From the NCBI GenBank assembly GCA_900708905.1, contig CAADRB010000004.1:3406274-3470273 (forward strand): a stretch of DNA of 64,000 nt, written 5' to 3'. Below are positions 62,615 to 64,000 of the stretch, piece after piece. The notes beneath the pieces are model-generated. The model made no database searches, had not been told where the DNA came from, and saw nothing but the letters and a program-made list of their open reading frames with translations. Every line of letters begins with the position of its first letter. Position 1 is the first letter of the stretch. A program made the translations under genes and the position numbers. Source of the stretch: Hymenolepis diminuta. Its lineage: Eukaryota > Platyhelminthes > Cestoda > Cyclophyllidea > Hymenolepididae.

Positions 62615-62693
62615 GAGCACCAAGTGGACTTGATCCCGTGGCCGCTGCTATGATTACCGCTACGCTACCGTTTCTATGCTAGACAGAAACGGT
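62615..62693 (-). repeat. tRNA-like relic with an adjoining perfect hairpin
   Basis: On the minus strand TAGCGTAGCGG (62657-62667) fits the Pol III A-box and GGATCAAGTCC (62626-62636) is a one-mismatch B-box. They are only about 20 bp apart, shorter than in a real tRNA. Directly upstream, ACCGTTTCT (62667-62675) and AGAAACGGT (62685-62693) form a perfect 9-bp stem with a 9-nt loop. Confidence 0.4.
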
Positions 62694-64000
62694 CTCTGTT
62701 ACATTGCTCACACGTTTCTACACAGCTGGACCTTTGTACAGTTGCAGCCTATGTAGCATGGTACTGTATTTATGAAATTCTATTTTGAACGGGATTGTTG
62801 ATGAAACCGTTAATTTTCTTCTCATTTTAATGTTAACATTTGCAAATACAACATGAGTACGTAGAAATTTAGATTTGAATAAATTTTTCGTTTGAATGTC
62901 ACAAAACTCACTGTGAATAAAATGGATGGCATTTGAGAGAGCACTGGCATAAATGCAGATGCTCGATTAGAAAACCTGCGTCAGTCAGAACCCCAAACGC
63001 AAATAACTTCCATCGCATCTTTTCGTAATCCGATTGGGATTCACTATTGCGGTATTATGATTTCAGTGTTACTCTCTCAGGTGCTTCTTTAATCACTAAG
63101 CTTCCTAACTCTTTCTTCAAGCTATGTTGAGCCTTAATAATGCTTAATGGTAATAATTCATCCATTTATTGAAAGATCACATCCAATATACGAAATGGAC
63201 AAAAAGAAGTATAGCTTACAAATTCTTGTAGATTGAAGAGGAATAAGTTCATATTCATGGAGTTATTTTCTTTTCACTTCGTTTAACGGCCTTGAATTTA
63301 CAATAATTAAATGAAATCATACTTCTAGTAGCGCTAAAAACAAGGAGAGTGGCCGCATGGCCAGTTTTTTTCTTTTTATGCATGGGAAATTTTTCAACTA
63401 AGTGCTCACGAGTAGTAGGTAGTACTACTTATACAATTATTACATTGTGGTATTATTACGCTACACGATTTTGTTAATCTTGGTATTGCCGTCACAAGTA
63501 TTGCATGTGGAATATATGAAAAGCTCATCTTTATTATGTACGGACAGTATTAAGTACAGAGACCCTGATATTAAGCATTTTACAACCAAAAAGCGAACAT
63601 TTTATACAAAATCCTTAAAGGACATTTAGTAAATAAGAATAAGTATATTCAGAGGTGGATGGGAGCGCAAATGCCATCAAAATTGTAAAAGCTAATGAGT
63701 GAATAGCACTCTGTTTTCTTGTGGTCGACATTGAAGGATTGGCCTTTTCAAAATTACTGTTGGCCAGCATGTTAACTCATACTTCTCTTTTATTTCTTGC
63801 CCTGTGAGGCTTTTTATATTTTTGTTATGTGAGTTCGCTTGTGCACATTTCCGCCTCCCTGGGCTCAACAAGTTCTTGCATATCAATTATCGGTTTTCGC
63901 GCCCGCTTATTGGCCCTGGCTCCTCCAGTATCTTTTAAAACTATTCCCTCTTTTCAATTATTTGTGCCCCTTTAACTGTTTTTAAACTCTAAATTACTAA
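62694..64000. other. Right edge, no supported gene
   Basis: Short frames at 63447-63629 (plus) and 63692-63886 (minus) have no signal peptide, domain or splice support that I trust. Confidence 0.4.

Noticed and set aside
1..64000. CRISPR arrays, phage, bacterial operons, rRNA genes
   Set aside because: No regularly spaced repeats, bacterial-type dense coding or rRNA-like sequence; the gene structures are eukaryotic.

Overview
The window is AT-rich, gene-sparse nuclear DNA from an animal. Split genes with GT-AG introns as short as 37 nt, a metazoan CYB5R4 orthologue, Ig-domain membrane proteins, a decayed mariner transposon and no operons, ribosome-binding sites or phage genes all argue against a prokaryote. 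Tiny introns beside kilobase introns, low GC and large empty intergenic stretches would suit a flatworm, but other invertebrates such as a copepod fit as well; I cannot settle the phylum from the sequence alone. Three assembly gaps (20954-21003, 38774-38934, 61560-61596) interrupt it.

Layout. 1-9 kb: mostly empty, with a possible 3'-terminal exon at the left edge (353-710, +), a possible Ig-like exon (4131-4349, -) and a roughly 310-bp fold-back repeat (7202-7514). 9.0-15.6 kb: a complete ten-exon gene on the minus strand for cytochrome b5 reductase 4 (cytochrome b5 + CS + FAD/NAD reductase domains). All ten exons join in phase and give 568 aa. A degenerate mariner copy sits antisense in its longest intron. 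19-30.3 kb: a cluster of four paralogues of one Ig-like, single-pass membrane protein family. Two are intact and intronless (19181-19891 and 24717-25388, +), one is an inverted fragment (about 22080-22502, -), and one is a broken copy (29605-30247, +) that carries a 78-nt GC-AG intron absent from its intact relatives. The two intact genes share a TATA element about 100 bp upstream of the ATG and a 13-bp identical leader motif.

31-40 kb: scattered exon-like segments with good splice sites on both strands, including a 36-nt micro-exon (39726-39761). They look like parts of one or more large-intron genes, but I cannot join them with confidence. 40-64 kb: almost empty. The exceptions are tRNA-like (SINE-type) relics near 41.6, 47.5, 57.6 and 62.6 kb and one small three-exon gene (54415-54874, +). 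That gene encodes a 100-aa secreted protein that ends in dibasic sites and a C-terminal glycine, so it may be a neuropeptide precursor.

The genes do not form a pathway. CYB5R4 is a housekeeping redox enzyme, the Ig-like cluster is a local, duplicating cell-surface family, and the 54-kb gene is an isolated secreted product. The Ig-like family and the small secreted protein are the most likely undescribed elements.
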